From contig CAMVOL010000011.1 of the NCBI GenBank assembly GCA_947169105.1, positions 1 through 64,000 of the forward strand: a stretch of 64,000 nt of DNA, read 5' to 3'. The notes beneath the pieces were generated by a model. That model searched no databases and was not told the DNA's origin. It worked only from the letters and a program-made list of their open reading frames with translations. A program made the translations under genes and the position numbers. This DNA is from an uncultured Bacteroidales bacterium. GTDB lineage: Bacteria > Bacteroidota > Bacteroidia > Bacteroidales > WCHB1-69. This document shows positions 34,277-42,414 of the stretch, in pieces; the stretch's first letter is position 1, and each line of letters begins with the position of its first letter.

Positions 34277-34326
34277 AAGTTTATCAAGTTTATCAAGTTT
34301 GTCAAGTTTGTCAAGTTTATCAAGTT
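34277..34326. repeat. 9-bp tandem repeat, AAGTTTRTC x 5
   Basis: Five consecutive units: AAGTTTATC (34277, 34286), AAGTTTGTC (34295, 34304), AAGTTTATC (34313), and a partial sixth. It lies just upstream of the beta-helix gene start. Further right, 34,380-34,420 is made of TTTTCAATT/TTTTCAGTT units. Either could vary in copy number and alter expression. Confidence 0.85.
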
Positions 34327-34415
34327 AAAAGTTAAGCGATAAAAGATAGTTCAGCATTTCTTAGCTTTTTAACTTCTTAGTTTTCAATTTTCAATTTTCA
34401 GTTTTCAGTTTTCAA

Positions 34416-35816
34416 TTAGATTTCAATTCTTTCTCTAAACGTTGGGATGTGCGTGTTTTTGAATCCTGCTTCGGCAAGATGTTCCGCATAGATAGAACGG
34501 GCAGGATCTTCGCCGTGGACAATGAAAATCTGCTTCACGTCCTTTTTCTTCTGGCAGGACAGATATCTGATGAGTTCGGTGTAGTCGCCATGGCCGGAGA
34601 AAGCTTCGATGGAGGCGAGGGTGGCCTTTACTTTGAATTTCATTCCGAAGATGGAGACTTCTTTGTCACCGCGCATGATTTTGGCCCCGAGGGTGGTGGG
34701 AGCGCAGTAGCCGACCGACAGGATGGTGGTTTTCGGGTTCTCGATGTTGTTGGCGAGATGGTGCTTCACACGTCCTGCCTCCATCATACCGGAGGCCGAG
34801 ATGATGACGCAGGGACGGTTGTAGGAGTTGAGCCGCTTCGAATCCTCGATGCTGCGGACGTAGTGCAGGTTCTGGAATCCGAACGGGTCGGGGTCGGTCT
34901 TGATGTATTCCTGCAGCTCCTCGGCGAAGCAGTCGCTGTGGAGGCGGAAGATGTCGGTGGCGGAGACGGCCAGCGGGCTGTCCACGAAGATCTCGACATC
35001 GGGCAGGTCTCCTTTGTTCTTCAGTTTCTGGAGAGCATACACGATCTCTTGGGTGCGGCCGATGGCGAAAGAGGGGATGATGAGTTTCCCCTGCCGTTTG
35101 GCGCAGGCGTCGCGGATGACGAGTGCGAGGTCGTTCTCGGCCTGGTCGAGGGTGGTATGGAGGCGGTCGCCGTAGGTTGATTCGGTGATGATGTAGTCGG
35201 ACTTCGGGAACGGGTCAGGGTCGGGGAGGATGGCTTTGTTGTACCGTCCGATGTCGCCGGTGTAACAGAGGGTCTTCTTGCGCCGTCCCTCTTTGAAGGT
35301 GATGTGGATGGCGCTACTGCCTAACATGTGCCCCGTGTTGACGAATTTCACGCTGAAGTCGGGCGTGATGTCAAACTGCAGGTTGTAGGGGATGCAGGCG
35401 AAGAAACGCATCGCGTACACCGCATCACGCATATTGTAGATCGGTTCCACCGGTTCCAATCCCTGTTTGGCGCGTTTTTTGTTGAACTGCACCGTATCGG
35501 CCTCCTGAATCCGGCCCGAGTCAGGAAGCATGATGCTGCAGAGGTCGCGGGTGGCGGGGGTGCAGAAGATGGTGCCTCTGAACCCCATTTTGATAACGTA
35601 AGGAATCAGTCCCGAATGGTCGATGTGGGCGTGCGAAAGCAGGATGTAGTCAATGTTCTTCGGATCAAAGCCGAGGTCGCGGTTCATGCGGTCGGTTTCC
35701 AAACCTTTACCTTGATACATTCCACAGTCTAACAATATTTTAGCCCCCTTGACGGTGGTTAGGAGGAACTTGCTGCCGGTCACTTCGGTGGTGGCACCTA
35801 AAAAGTCTATGGTCAT
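34416..35816 (-). CDS. Metallo-beta-lactamase/beta-CASP nuclease
   Basis: 466 residues from MTIDFLGATTEVTGSKF. The longer frame's ATG (35855) overlaps the -7 box, so ATG 35816 is used. The metal site HAHIDHSG is near residue 55, with further histidines in FVNTGHMLGSSAIHI. The beta-CASP domain (about 180-330) has SFAIGRTQEIVYAL and SASGMMEAGRVKHHLANN. The C-terminal VHGE closes the RNA-specific fold. Homologues process or degrade RNA (CPSF-73, RNase J relatives). The intact zinc ligands suggest an active enzyme. Monocistronic, with a promoter just upstream. Confidence 0.92.
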   Translation of the reverse strand: MTIDFLGATTEVTGSKFLLTTVKGAKILLDCGMYQGKGLETDRMNRDLGFDPKNIDYILLSHAHIDHSGLIPYVIKMGFRGTIFCTPATRDLCSIMLPDSGRIQEADTVQFNKKRAKQGLEPVEPIYNMRDAVYAMRFFACIPYNLQFDITPDFSVKFVNTGHMLGSSAIHITFKEGRRKKTLCYTGDIGRYNKAILPDPDPFPKSDYIITESTYGDRLHTTLDQAENDLALVIRDACAKRQGKLIIPSFAIGRTQEIVYALQKLKNKGDLPDVEIFVDSPLAVSATDIFRLHSDCFAEELQEYIKTDPDPFGFQNLHYVRSIEDSKRLNSYNRPCVIISASGMMEAGRVKHHLANNIENPKTTILSVGYCAPTTLGAKIMRGDKEVSIFGMKFKVKATLASIEAFSGHGDYTELIRYLSCQKKKDVKQIFIVHGEDPARSIYAEHLAEAGFKNTHIPTFRERIEI

Positions 35817-35853
35817 AATCGTCGTTTTTTTGCCTATAACAAAACAAGGCGGC

Positions 35854-35861
35854 AAAGATAC
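35854..35861 (-). promoter_or_regulatory. -7 box for the beta-CASP nuclease gene
   Basis: Minus-strand TATCTTTG followed by CCGCC, consensus. Predicted start about 35,847, leader near 30 nt, which rules out the upstream ATG of the open frame. Confidence 0.65.
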
Positions 35862-35921
35862 GACTTTGTTTGGAAAGATGGAGAATGTGCTATGGGAAAA
35901 AGTATGTCGGCGGCACGCAAC

Positions 35922-36095
35922 TTACTTCTTTTTTTCCAGATGAATCGCCATGCAAATGATGAACACAGGAATCAGGATTCCCATGGTCACCAGCAGGATT
36001 ACAGCACCGCCGGGCCAATTCGCGAGTTTGAAAAGGATACCTAAATCCAATAATACAAAGGTGATTGCTCCCCAAATACAAAGAAAACGGTTCAT
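35922..36095 (-). CDS. Small two-helix membrane protein (57 aa)
   Basis: 57 residues from MNRFLCIWGAI; an ATG 11 codons upstream touches the previous gene's stop. Two membrane helices (FLCIWGAITFVLLDLGIL; AVILLVTMGILIPVFIICMA) are separated by FKLANWPGG, a motif resembling the GldL-type FKIMHWPGA segment of Bacteroidota membrane proteins. Ends in EKKK. Last gene of the exported-protein cluster; function unknown. Confidence 0.6.
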   Translation of the reverse strand: MNRFLCIWGAITFVLLDLGILFKLANWPGGAVILLVTMGILIPVFIICMAIHLEKKK

Positions 36096-36127
36096 AGGAA
36101 TATGTTTTAAATGACGGATTTTAAACA

Positions 36128-37021
36128 TTATTTTTCAAAACCCTCAAAATTCGTCCCCACCAAGTCAATCTCCAACCGCGAGCCGTCGATGTTGGCGTTG
36201 TCCATTTTCACAAAACCGTAGGTATCGTTATAGTATGCGGTGAGGCAAGTGGTTCCGATGCGGCTCTTGGCCACGGCCACCACCTTCACGCACGAAAGCG
36301 TGCCCATGGGCGTGCCCACTTCGCAATCCGTATCGGTAATTTTGTATCTGTACTTGTTGACGATGACGCCCGTCCAAGTCTTCCAACGCTCGTCGCCCCA
36401 TTGACTGCCGATGGAGAGCCGCCATTTCCAAGTTTTACTTTTTTTGACAGGGTATTGGATATACGGAAATGGATTGAGTTCGAGGATGCGAAACAGGCAA
36501 GATCTGTTAGGATGCATCCACAAATTCCGTTCGTTTTCCACAATGCCGGACATTTCCAAGGGCAATCTTGATGTCTGCCCATCCAAGAAAAAGTAAAACT
36601 CCTCCACGGTTTGGTTGTAATCTTTAGGGAATCCTTCACCCTTGCAGGCGACTTTCAACAGGTAGCGGTTGATGCAGGAATCGGAGGCGTCAAAAACATC
36701 CGAGAAGGAAAATCCCGGACGATAGTAGGTGTAATAAGAGGTGTCGCCATTTTCCGTGAGTTCATACCCTTGATGAGGAACACGTTCATACCTCATATAG
36801 CGTTCCTTGCCCTGTGGGTCGAAATAGTGGAACTCGAAGGTGAACTCCCTGTCGGCCTGATAAATCTTATTGTCCTCGGTATAGCGGCAGGGGTTCGAGG
36901 TGTCATTTCGCACCTCAAACCAAATGCCACCGCCGCTTTGTGAGTATTGGGTGAGTTGGGATTGGGCAGATGCTGTAAACCCCAGCAGAATTGCTGTCAG
37001 GATGAAAATCAGTTGTTTCAT
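36128..37021 (-). CDS. Exported protein of unknown function (297 aa)
   Basis: 297 residues with signal peptide MKQLIFILTAILLGFTASAQ. The mature part is beta-rich with many Tyr/Trp and few repeats (GGGIWFEVRNDTSNPCRYTE, YMRYERVPHQGYELTENGDT, WKWRLSIGSQWGDERWKTW). Six cysteines after the signal could form disulfides. No family recognised. It starts 18 bp after the 608-residue gene stop, so belongs to the same transcript, probably acting in the periplasm or at the outer membrane. Confidence 0.78.
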   Translation of the reverse strand: MKQLIFILTAILLGFTASAQSQLTQYSQSGGGIWFEVRNDTSNPCRYTEDNKIYQADREFTFEFHYFDPQGKERYMRYERVPHQGYELTENGDTSYYTYYRPGFSFSDVFDASDSCINRYLLKVACKGEGFPKDYNQTVEEFYFFLDGQTSRLPLEMSGIVENERNLWMHPNRSCLFRILELNPFPYIQYPVKKSKTWKWRLSIGSQWGDERWKTWTGVIVNKYRYKITDTDCEVGTPMGTLSCVKVVAVAKSRIGTTCLTAYYNDTYGFVKMDNANIDGSRLEIDLVGTNFEGFEK

Positions 37022-37039
37022 AAATATAGTTTGGGTTGT

Positions 37040-38866
37040 TCACTCATACTCCACAATCCTTGTTTTCAAATCTTCAATATCCACCGGACAGAGTCCCATT
37101 GCCTCCCGGCGTTCATTCAGGTGGTCTATATCTTCAATCGGCTGTGATTTCCCACTTCGATAAATCTGACAGCCATATCGTTGCGGCAGTTTCTTTCTAA
37201 TTAGACTGCGGTCCATCAGATATGCCATCTTGTCACGGGGCACCTCCCCGGTTTCCATCAATGGAATAAATCTTTCGATAAGAGAATCTTGCAGTTCTGA
37301 ATCGATATGCATCATAATGATATAGGCACTATAAAATCCCTCATATCCCACATTCCGGAACGTGGGCAACCCCTGTTCTTTGATGAGCGTTTCCAATTTG
37401 AGGGTGTTGACAGAATCCATCGCCGCCATAAGGGCTCTCATGGAGTCCCGAACCGTTATATCGGTTGCATGAATGAACTTATATCGCACCGCAGAATCCG
37501 CAATTTGAATTTTCCTTAGCGTGTCGATGTACCACTGGTTTTTATGCCCGTAGATATGAGCCAAGGAATCACATTCCGCCCACCAATCTTTCTTTTTGTA
37601 TGAATTGAAAATGGGATTGACCAAGAATCCGATGTCGAAGCATTTATATTTCGTGAGGGCGAGCAGGGTCTGGTGTACCGAATTGGTGTCGCTGCACCTT
37701 GCCGCCGCCACACAGAAATTCCTCATATCCGCGTAATCCACGATCTGTCCATACACTTGGAGCATTTGCTGATAATGGTTTAATGCCGCTTCATAGTCAT
37801 CTTGTTCAAAAGCGCGCTGCGCCTGAAATTGCAGGGAGCAGTATGCTCTCCATTCTTCCAAGTTCCCGACACTAATATGGTTTTCCGATTGGCATTCACT
37901 TGAATTGGTATAAAAAAATGTGTGCTTCCTACTTATTTTTTTTATTGTGGTCGTGGTTGTATAAAAAACAAACGGATATTTTCTTTCCGAATCCATATAC
38001 CTCGCAAAAAGCTGCAATTCTGAATATGATGGCAAGCCAATCAAATTGCGTCGGGCATCCACACGCTTTACTTTGGCAGGGGTGTTTGCTTCCCAATAAT
38101 TCAGCAGTGTGTCTTTGGGGGACATGTATAGCAACTTTGAAGCATATTCTTCCGGAGACATTCTGCCTTGCAGAACCATTTCATATTGAAATGCGACAAA
38201 TGCACTATCAGTAAAATGATGATAACATACAGGCGAATGTTGCGCATATTTACCTCCACTGATCCTTTCGTCCAAATAGCCATATTTCTGTATATATTCC
38301 CAAATGCATTTTTGTATTGAACTATCAACTTGCCCAACTAACAACCGTTCTCGCCAAACTCGTTTTGTTTTACATACGTATGGTGAAAAACAACTTGAAT
38401 GTACTCGATTTCTCACATTTTGATCAATGCTGTTCAAAGAATCTATCAACCTCAAATATGCGGTATCAATAGAGCTAAAATATACATTTTTGTAATAAGG
38501 CATTTCCGTTTCAAGTTTTTTCCACTGAGGGTGTCCTGCCCATTTTTTGAATGGTTCGCGTACCGCAAGTTTGTCAAGAATCAAGCCACGCTCCATGAAT
38601 ATGGGCAAGTAGGTAAAAAGGAAACTTGTGTCTTCCACAATGGCAGCGCAGGTAAGCGAGTTGTTCAGTTCTTTATTCAGTATGTAATCAACTGTTTGAA
38701 ATGCATTTTTATACTCTTTTAATGCATTGGAATAGTCTCCTTGCCAAATTAATACCTCTGCAAGATGTACTGCTTGGTAATAATTTTGAAAAGATTGCGC
38801 AGTAGCATGCTTTGCCTGCATACAATTCATCAAAATAAGCAATGAATAAAGTAGCGTTTTTTTCAT
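37040..38866 (-). CDS. Exported TPR-like protein of unknown function (608 aa)
   Basis: 608 residues with signal peptide (MKKTLLYSLLILMNCMQAKH, cleaved near ATAQ). The mature protein is helical; segments such as YYQAVHLAEVLIWQGDYSNA, LKEYKNAF and AQRAFEQDDYEAALNHYQQM resemble tetratricopeptide repeats. No catalytic motif seen. AT-rich relative to flanks. It follows the DUF4932-like gene by 40 bp. TPR proteins typically organise complexes, so it may hold together the other exported products of this cluster; that is inference. Confidence 0.78.
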   Translation of the reverse strand: MKKTLLYSLLILMNCMQAKHATAQSFQNYYQAVHLAEVLIWQGDYSNALKEYKNAFQTVDYILNKELNNSLTCAAIVEDTSFLFTYLPIFMERGLILDKLAVREPFKKWAGHPQWKKLETEMPYYKNVYFSSIDTAYLRLIDSLNSIDQNVRNRVHSSCFSPYVCKTKRVWRERLLVGQVDSSIQKCIWEYIQKYGYLDERISGGKYAQHSPVCYHHFTDSAFVAFQYEMVLQGRMSPEEYASKLLYMSPKDTLLNYWEANTPAKVKRVDARRNLIGLPSYSELQLFARYMDSERKYPFVFYTTTTTIKKISRKHTFFYTNSSECQSENHISVGNLEEWRAYCSLQFQAQRAFEQDDYEAALNHYQQMLQVYGQIVDYADMRNFCVAAARCSDTNSVHQTLLALTKYKCFDIGFLVNPIFNSYKKKDWWAECDSLAHIYGHKNQWYIDTLRKIQIADSAVRYKFIHATDITVRDSMRALMAAMDSVNTLKLETLIKEQGLPTFRNVGYEGFYSAYIIMMHIDSELQDSLIERFIPLMETGEVPRDKMAYLMDRSLIRKKLPQRYGCQIYRSGKSQPIEDIDHLNERREAMGLCPVDIEDLKTRIVEYE

Positions 38867-38906
38867 TCTTTTTTTGTAAAACTCATGTTGTTATTCATAT
38901 TGTTTT

Positions 38907-40331
38907 TTATTTCGTTTCAAAAATCAGGTCGTAGGGAATAGCGCCAAAATAATCGATGGCATCTCCAAAGAATTCCGACACACGGAATCCATATTTTGTA
39001 TTGGGCTTTAGCGCCTCTTTCAAAGGAATAACGTACGAATATTCATTTTCCCAATGAATATCTTCCCATTTTCCGGGAATTAAAGTTGCTGTTGTGTCTT
39101 TGACCTTTTGAACAGATGTATTTAATTGCATTGGCTTGGAAAAAAGTATCACTACTTTTTTCAGTGTAGTGTCCACAATGGAATTACAGGCAGGATAGGT
39201 GGCTACAACTATTGGCCGGAAGCGACTGTGTTTTGGTAAATAATAGTTTTCCATTAATCCGACAGTCTGTTCCAGAAAAAGCTTCAGTTGCGGCACAAAG
39301 TCCTCAAAATGGGGATATAGCTCTCTACTGGTCTCAAAAATGTTCAGGTAATGCAGCATTTCACCAAACCAGATAAAACCCTTGTACTCTTCCGTGGTTA
39401 TACAATCATACAATAGGCTGTCGGTGAAAGTTTTGTGAGACAAATAATAGGAATACTCACACAGACGGTTAAAGCCTTCATACGTTATGGCGGAAGGATC
39501 TCCGTAATATTCTTCGGAAAGCCATTTTCCCACAAAGGTGTACAGTGTGTCACAAACATTTTTTAAATCATTTTCATATTTCTTGCAAATCGGGTTGTTG
39601 TAATTGTGGCATATCTCGTGTATCAACGTTTTGAATGTATTGTAATGAAAGTGGGGGATGTTCAATGAATCCGTAAAGATTCCAGAAATCGCACAATTAT
39701 GATGCTCTCTCCCGTCACGATCAATCCTATTGACTGAAAAATTAAAATAACCGTTTGTTGGAATCAACCAGATGTTATCCATCTCGTAAGGCTTTCCGAA
39801 AAAATCATAAAACCAGCTTGTGTCAATTTGCCCTGCAATATCTTCAAAAGATTTTTCTATTGATGAATAAAAATCAGCGTGAGCAGTATAAAATTTGTGG
39901 AATTTACTGTCTTTGTAAAACTTGTTGAGCAATCGCAAATATTCGTTCGATTCCGCTTTCGTCCACTTTTTGCTGTCAGGAAGGGTGTCATACAATTCGA
40001 ATGTGGTGGTCCATTCATCGGTCCACACAATTCCGTTCTTTGTTATCTTTATATCTCCGGCGAAAAAAGCAGGAAGCGATATATCCAAAACGGATTTCGA
40101 ATACATGGTTTTCTTGACAAATGCTATAAGTTCGTGATTCTTAAATCCTGAAAAATAGTCGTCAATGTCTTTAATATAATTCGCTGGGTTGGAATGGACA
40201 AAAGCCACATCATCGGTCAGTCGGAACACGATGCTGGTCAGCTCGAAGCGTTCGTCCACACTGACTTGCGGCTGGCAGAATGAGAGATTGAATGCCAAAA
40301 GCAGGGAAATGGAAAGGAGGAGGTGTTTCAT
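38907..40331 (-). CDS. Exported DUF4932-like putative zinc peptidase
   Basis: 474 residues with signal peptide (MKHLLLSISLLLAFNLSFC). Residues 238-247 read HEICHNYNNP, an HExxH zinc-binding motif within a helical domain, as in the DUF4932 family common in gut Bacteroidota. The C-terminal 95 residues (VATYPACNSIVDTTLKKVVI, then LFSKPMQL) look like a SbsA/Ig-like domain. Active peptidase status is not proven: no third metal ligand was assigned. The gene is preceded by the same short leader sequence as the SUMF1-like gene upstream. Confidence 0.75.
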   Translation of the reverse strand: MKHLLLSISLLLAFNLSFCQPQVSVDERFELTSIVFRLTDDVAFVHSNPANYIKDIDDYFSGFKNHELIAFVKKTMYSKSVLDISLPAFFAGDIKITKNGIVWTDEWTTTFELYDTLPDSKKWTKAESNEYLRLLNKFYKDSKFHKFYTAHADFYSSIEKSFEDIAGQIDTSWFYDFFGKPYEMDNIWLIPTNGYFNFSVNRIDRDGREHHNCAISGIFTDSLNIPHFHYNTFKTLIHEICHNYNNPICKKYENDLKNVCDTLYTFVGKWLSEEYYGDPSAITYEGFNRLCEYSYYLSHKTFTDSLLYDCITTEEYKGFIWFGEMLHYLNIFETSRELYPHFEDFVPQLKLFLEQTVGLMENYYLPKHSRFRPIVVATYPACNSIVDTTLKKVVILFSKPMQLNTSVQKVKDTTATLIPGKWEDIHWENEYSYVIPLKEALKPNTKYGFRVSEFFGDAIDYFGAIPYDLIFETK

Positions 40332-40417
40332 AGGGGTATGGTTTTAGGGGTTAATAATGTAACGGGGGTATTTCCCCTTCTTGGAAAGAAGGGGAATTAT
40401 TACGCGCTGGAAACCTT
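40332..40417. repeat. Duplicated leader, copy A
   Basis: Sequence between the DUF4932-like gene start and the first SUMF1-like gene stop. It shares with copy B (41339-41428) the stretch TTTTAGGGGTTAATAATGTA, then ACGGGGGTATTTCCCCTT and the distal CGCTGGAAACCTTCTA. It includes a CCCCTTCTTGGAAAGAAGGGG hairpin. The near-identity shows a recent tandem duplication or gene-conversion event. Confidence 0.85.
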
Positions 40418-41338
40418 CTACTTTTTACCTTCTACTTTTTCTTTCTCCACCTTGCAGGCAATCACCCTGAAGCCGATGAGCGAAGAGGGGGCGTCGTAGT
40501 GCTTTTCGCTGTCGATACGGATGTCGAAGCCGGGGTCGAAGAAGCTGCCGCCGAATGCGACACCGCACTCATAGACCATCTCCGCCACGTTGCCGCACAT
40601 GTTGAACAGACCGAGGCCGTTGGGGTGATGCGACCATATAGGGGTGGGACTATAGAAATATGTCGAAGACAGTATTTTCGAATTGTTGACGATTTCTCTG
40701 TTGGAATCTAAAAGCGATAAATGTCCGTCTTTCATGGTAATGCGTTCATCGCCGACCTTCAGATAAGTGTATAAAGATTCTCCGTTTTTATTGGTAAGAA
40801 AGGGAGATTCCATAGAGTAGGGAAAGGGACACTCGTAAGATAGTGGTGGTCTCCCGCTGCGGGCGGCGTGTTTCCATTGCACCTCCGAGGGCAGGGTGTA
40901 TATCCATTCGCCACTGCCCGCTTTCTCCGTCAGCCATTGGCAAAACAGCATCGCACCCTCATAGCTGATGCACGACACGGGATGCTGTCCGAATGAGGGG
41001 AGGGTAAAGTAAGTGGTTGGAAGATAGGGCATGGCCCGCGAGGTATCTATCCGTGCCGCCTCGTAGTCGGCCTGCCGCCCCTGCGCCTTAAGGTCGTCAA
41101 GAAAGAGGTTGTACGATGCGATGCTCACCTCTGTAGCCAGCATTCTGAATGATGCGATGGTCACTGTCAGCGAGTCGTTCCCGTTGCTGTCGCGAATCGT
41201 GTAGTGCGTTGCGGGTACATCCACGAAACTTCCCACAAGCTGTTTCTCTTTCTTTACATCCGCTTTTGCGCGCTTGGGCTGTGCGGTGGCTGCAAACACC
41301 AGCAACATTGCCACCAGGCCGAAAATCATTTGTTTCAT
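40418..41338 (-). CDS. SUMF1/FGE-sulfatase-like exported protein, copy A
   Basis: 306 residues with signal peptide (MKQMIFGLVAMLLVFAATAQ). A formylglycine-generating-enzyme-like fold occupies about 35-295: FRMLATEVSIASYNLFLDDL, PVSCISYEGAMLFCQWLTEK, and MCGNVAEMVYECGVAFGGSF near the end. Most bacterial relatives (GldJ/GldK, PvdO) are structural or hydroxylate other residues, and the copper-binding cysteines of true FGE are not evident, so enzymatic activity is doubtful. A close paralogue lies immediately upstream (41429-42349). The last five codons (VEGKK) come from a heptamer array. Exported, probably periplasmic. Confidence 0.85.
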   Translation of the reverse strand: MKQMIFGLVAMLLVFAATAQPKRAKADVKKEKQLVGSFVDVPATHYTIRDSNGNDSLTVTIASFRMLATEVSIASYNLFLDDLKAQGRQADYEAARIDTSRAMPYLPTTYFTLPSFGQHPVSCISYEGAMLFCQWLTEKAGSGEWIYTLPSEVQWKHAARSGRPPLSYECPFPYSMESPFLTNKNGESLYTYLKVGDERITMKDGHLSLLDSNREIVNNSKILSSTYFYSPTPIWSHHPNGLGLFNMCGNVAEMVYECGVAFGGSFFDPGFDIRIDSEKHYDAPSSLIGFRVIACKVEKEKVEGKK

Positions 41339-41428
41339 AGGGGTAAGATTTTAGGGGTTAATAATGTAACGGGGGTATTTCCCCTTTTATTTTAGAAGGG
41401 AAACTGTTCGCTGGAAACCTTCTACCTT
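41339..41428. repeat. Duplicated leader, copy B
   Basis: Partner of copy A at 40332-40417, with the same TTTTAGGGGTTAATAATGTA and ACGGGGGTATTTCCCCTT. The third leader in the cluster (42350-42414) keeps only TTTTAGGGG and TAATGTA. Confidence 0.85.
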
Positions 41429-42349
41429 CTACTTTTTACCTTCTATCTTTTCTGTCCCCACCCAGAGGGCGATCACGCGGAAGCCGATTTGGGGCGAGGG
41501 CTGCGTGTATTCCTTGGTGCTGTAGATGCGAATGTCGTAGCCGGGGTCGAGCCAGCTGCCGCCCACCGCAAGGTTGGGGTTGGAGACCATCTCCGCCACA
41601 TTGCCGCACATATTGTACAGCCCGTACCCATTCGACCGTAGCGACTTTGCCGGATACGGGATATCGCTGCCAATAAAGTCGGTACGCATTGTGCCGGGAT
41701 GATTGTCCACAACTTGGAATCCGCTGTCCGTGCGGGCAATCCATGCATCATCAATATGCAGGTAGTGATAATAGGGGGTACCATCCCTTGCCGTCAAAAA
41801 GGGTTCGCCCATTGAGTAGGGCACACCGTCCTTCCCGCCGCTGGCTGCCCACACCCAGTGGATTTGCGACGGAAGCTCATACACCCATTCGGGATTGCCC
41901 ACTTTTTCGGTAAGCCACTGGCAGAAGAGCAATGCGCCCTCGTAAGGCACAGTGACGGCCGGATAATTGTCGTATGCCGGATAATTGTCATAATACTGTC
42001 GCCCAAGCTCGCTGTGGCTTCTCGGAGTGTACCAGTTCTCGGAGCGGAAGCGCGCTTTTTCGTAGTCTTCTGTGCGCCCCTGCGCTTTCAAATCATTCAG
42101 GAAGCCGTTGTAAGCCTTGTTCGTGACTTCCGTCTCGAGCATATAAAATGCGGCCGTCTTGTACTCCACTTCAGGCCCGAGAGTGCCGTCGTCATACACA
42201 TCCTGCATAGTGAAGCTGTTTTCGGGTATCCGCACGAAAGCGCCTACCAGTTCTTTTTCCTTTTTCACGTCCGCTTTGGAACGTTTGGGCTGCGCCGCCG
42301 CCGAAACCACCAGCAGCATCGCCATCAGGGTGAGAATCATTTGTTTCAT
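41429..42349 (-). CDS. SUMF1/FGE-sulfatase-like exported protein, copy B
   Basis: 306 residues, exactly the length of copy A, with signal peptide (MKQMILTLMAMLLVVSAAAQ) and shared PKRSKADVKKEKELVGAFV after it. The FGE-like fold shows FYMLETEVTNKAYNGFLNDL, TVPYEGALLFCQWLTEKVG and MCGNVAEMVSNPNLAVGGSW. Signals and C-termini are more alike than the middles, which suggests tandem duplication followed by divergence of the ligand face. Ends IEGKK, again encoded by a heptamer array. It follows the sigma/GIN gene by 65 bp on the same strand and is probably under its control. Confidence 0.85.
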   Translation of the reverse strand: MKQMILTLMAMLLVVSAAAQPKRSKADVKKEKELVGAFVRIPENSFTMQDVYDDGTLGPEVEYKTAAFYMLETEVTNKAYNGFLNDLKAQGRTEDYEKARFRSENWYTPRSHSELGRQYYDNYPAYDNYPAVTVPYEGALLFCQWLTEKVGNPEWVYELPSQIHWVWAASGGKDGVPYSMGEPFLTARDGTPYYHYLHIDDAWIARTDSGFQVVDNHPGTMRTDFIGSDIPYPAKSLRSNGYGLYNMCGNVAEMVSNPNLAVGGSWLDPGYDIRIYSTKEYTQPSPQIGFRVIALWVGTEKIEGKK

Positions 42350-42414
42350 AGATATAGTTTTAGGGGATGATAATGTAAAAAACGAAACGTGGGTATATTG
42401 TTTTCAAATAATCT

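Noticed and set aside
40418..42349. Catalytic formylglycine-generating enzymes
   Set aside because: The fold matches, but the active-site cysteine pair of true FGE was not found and no sulfatase gene lies in the window.
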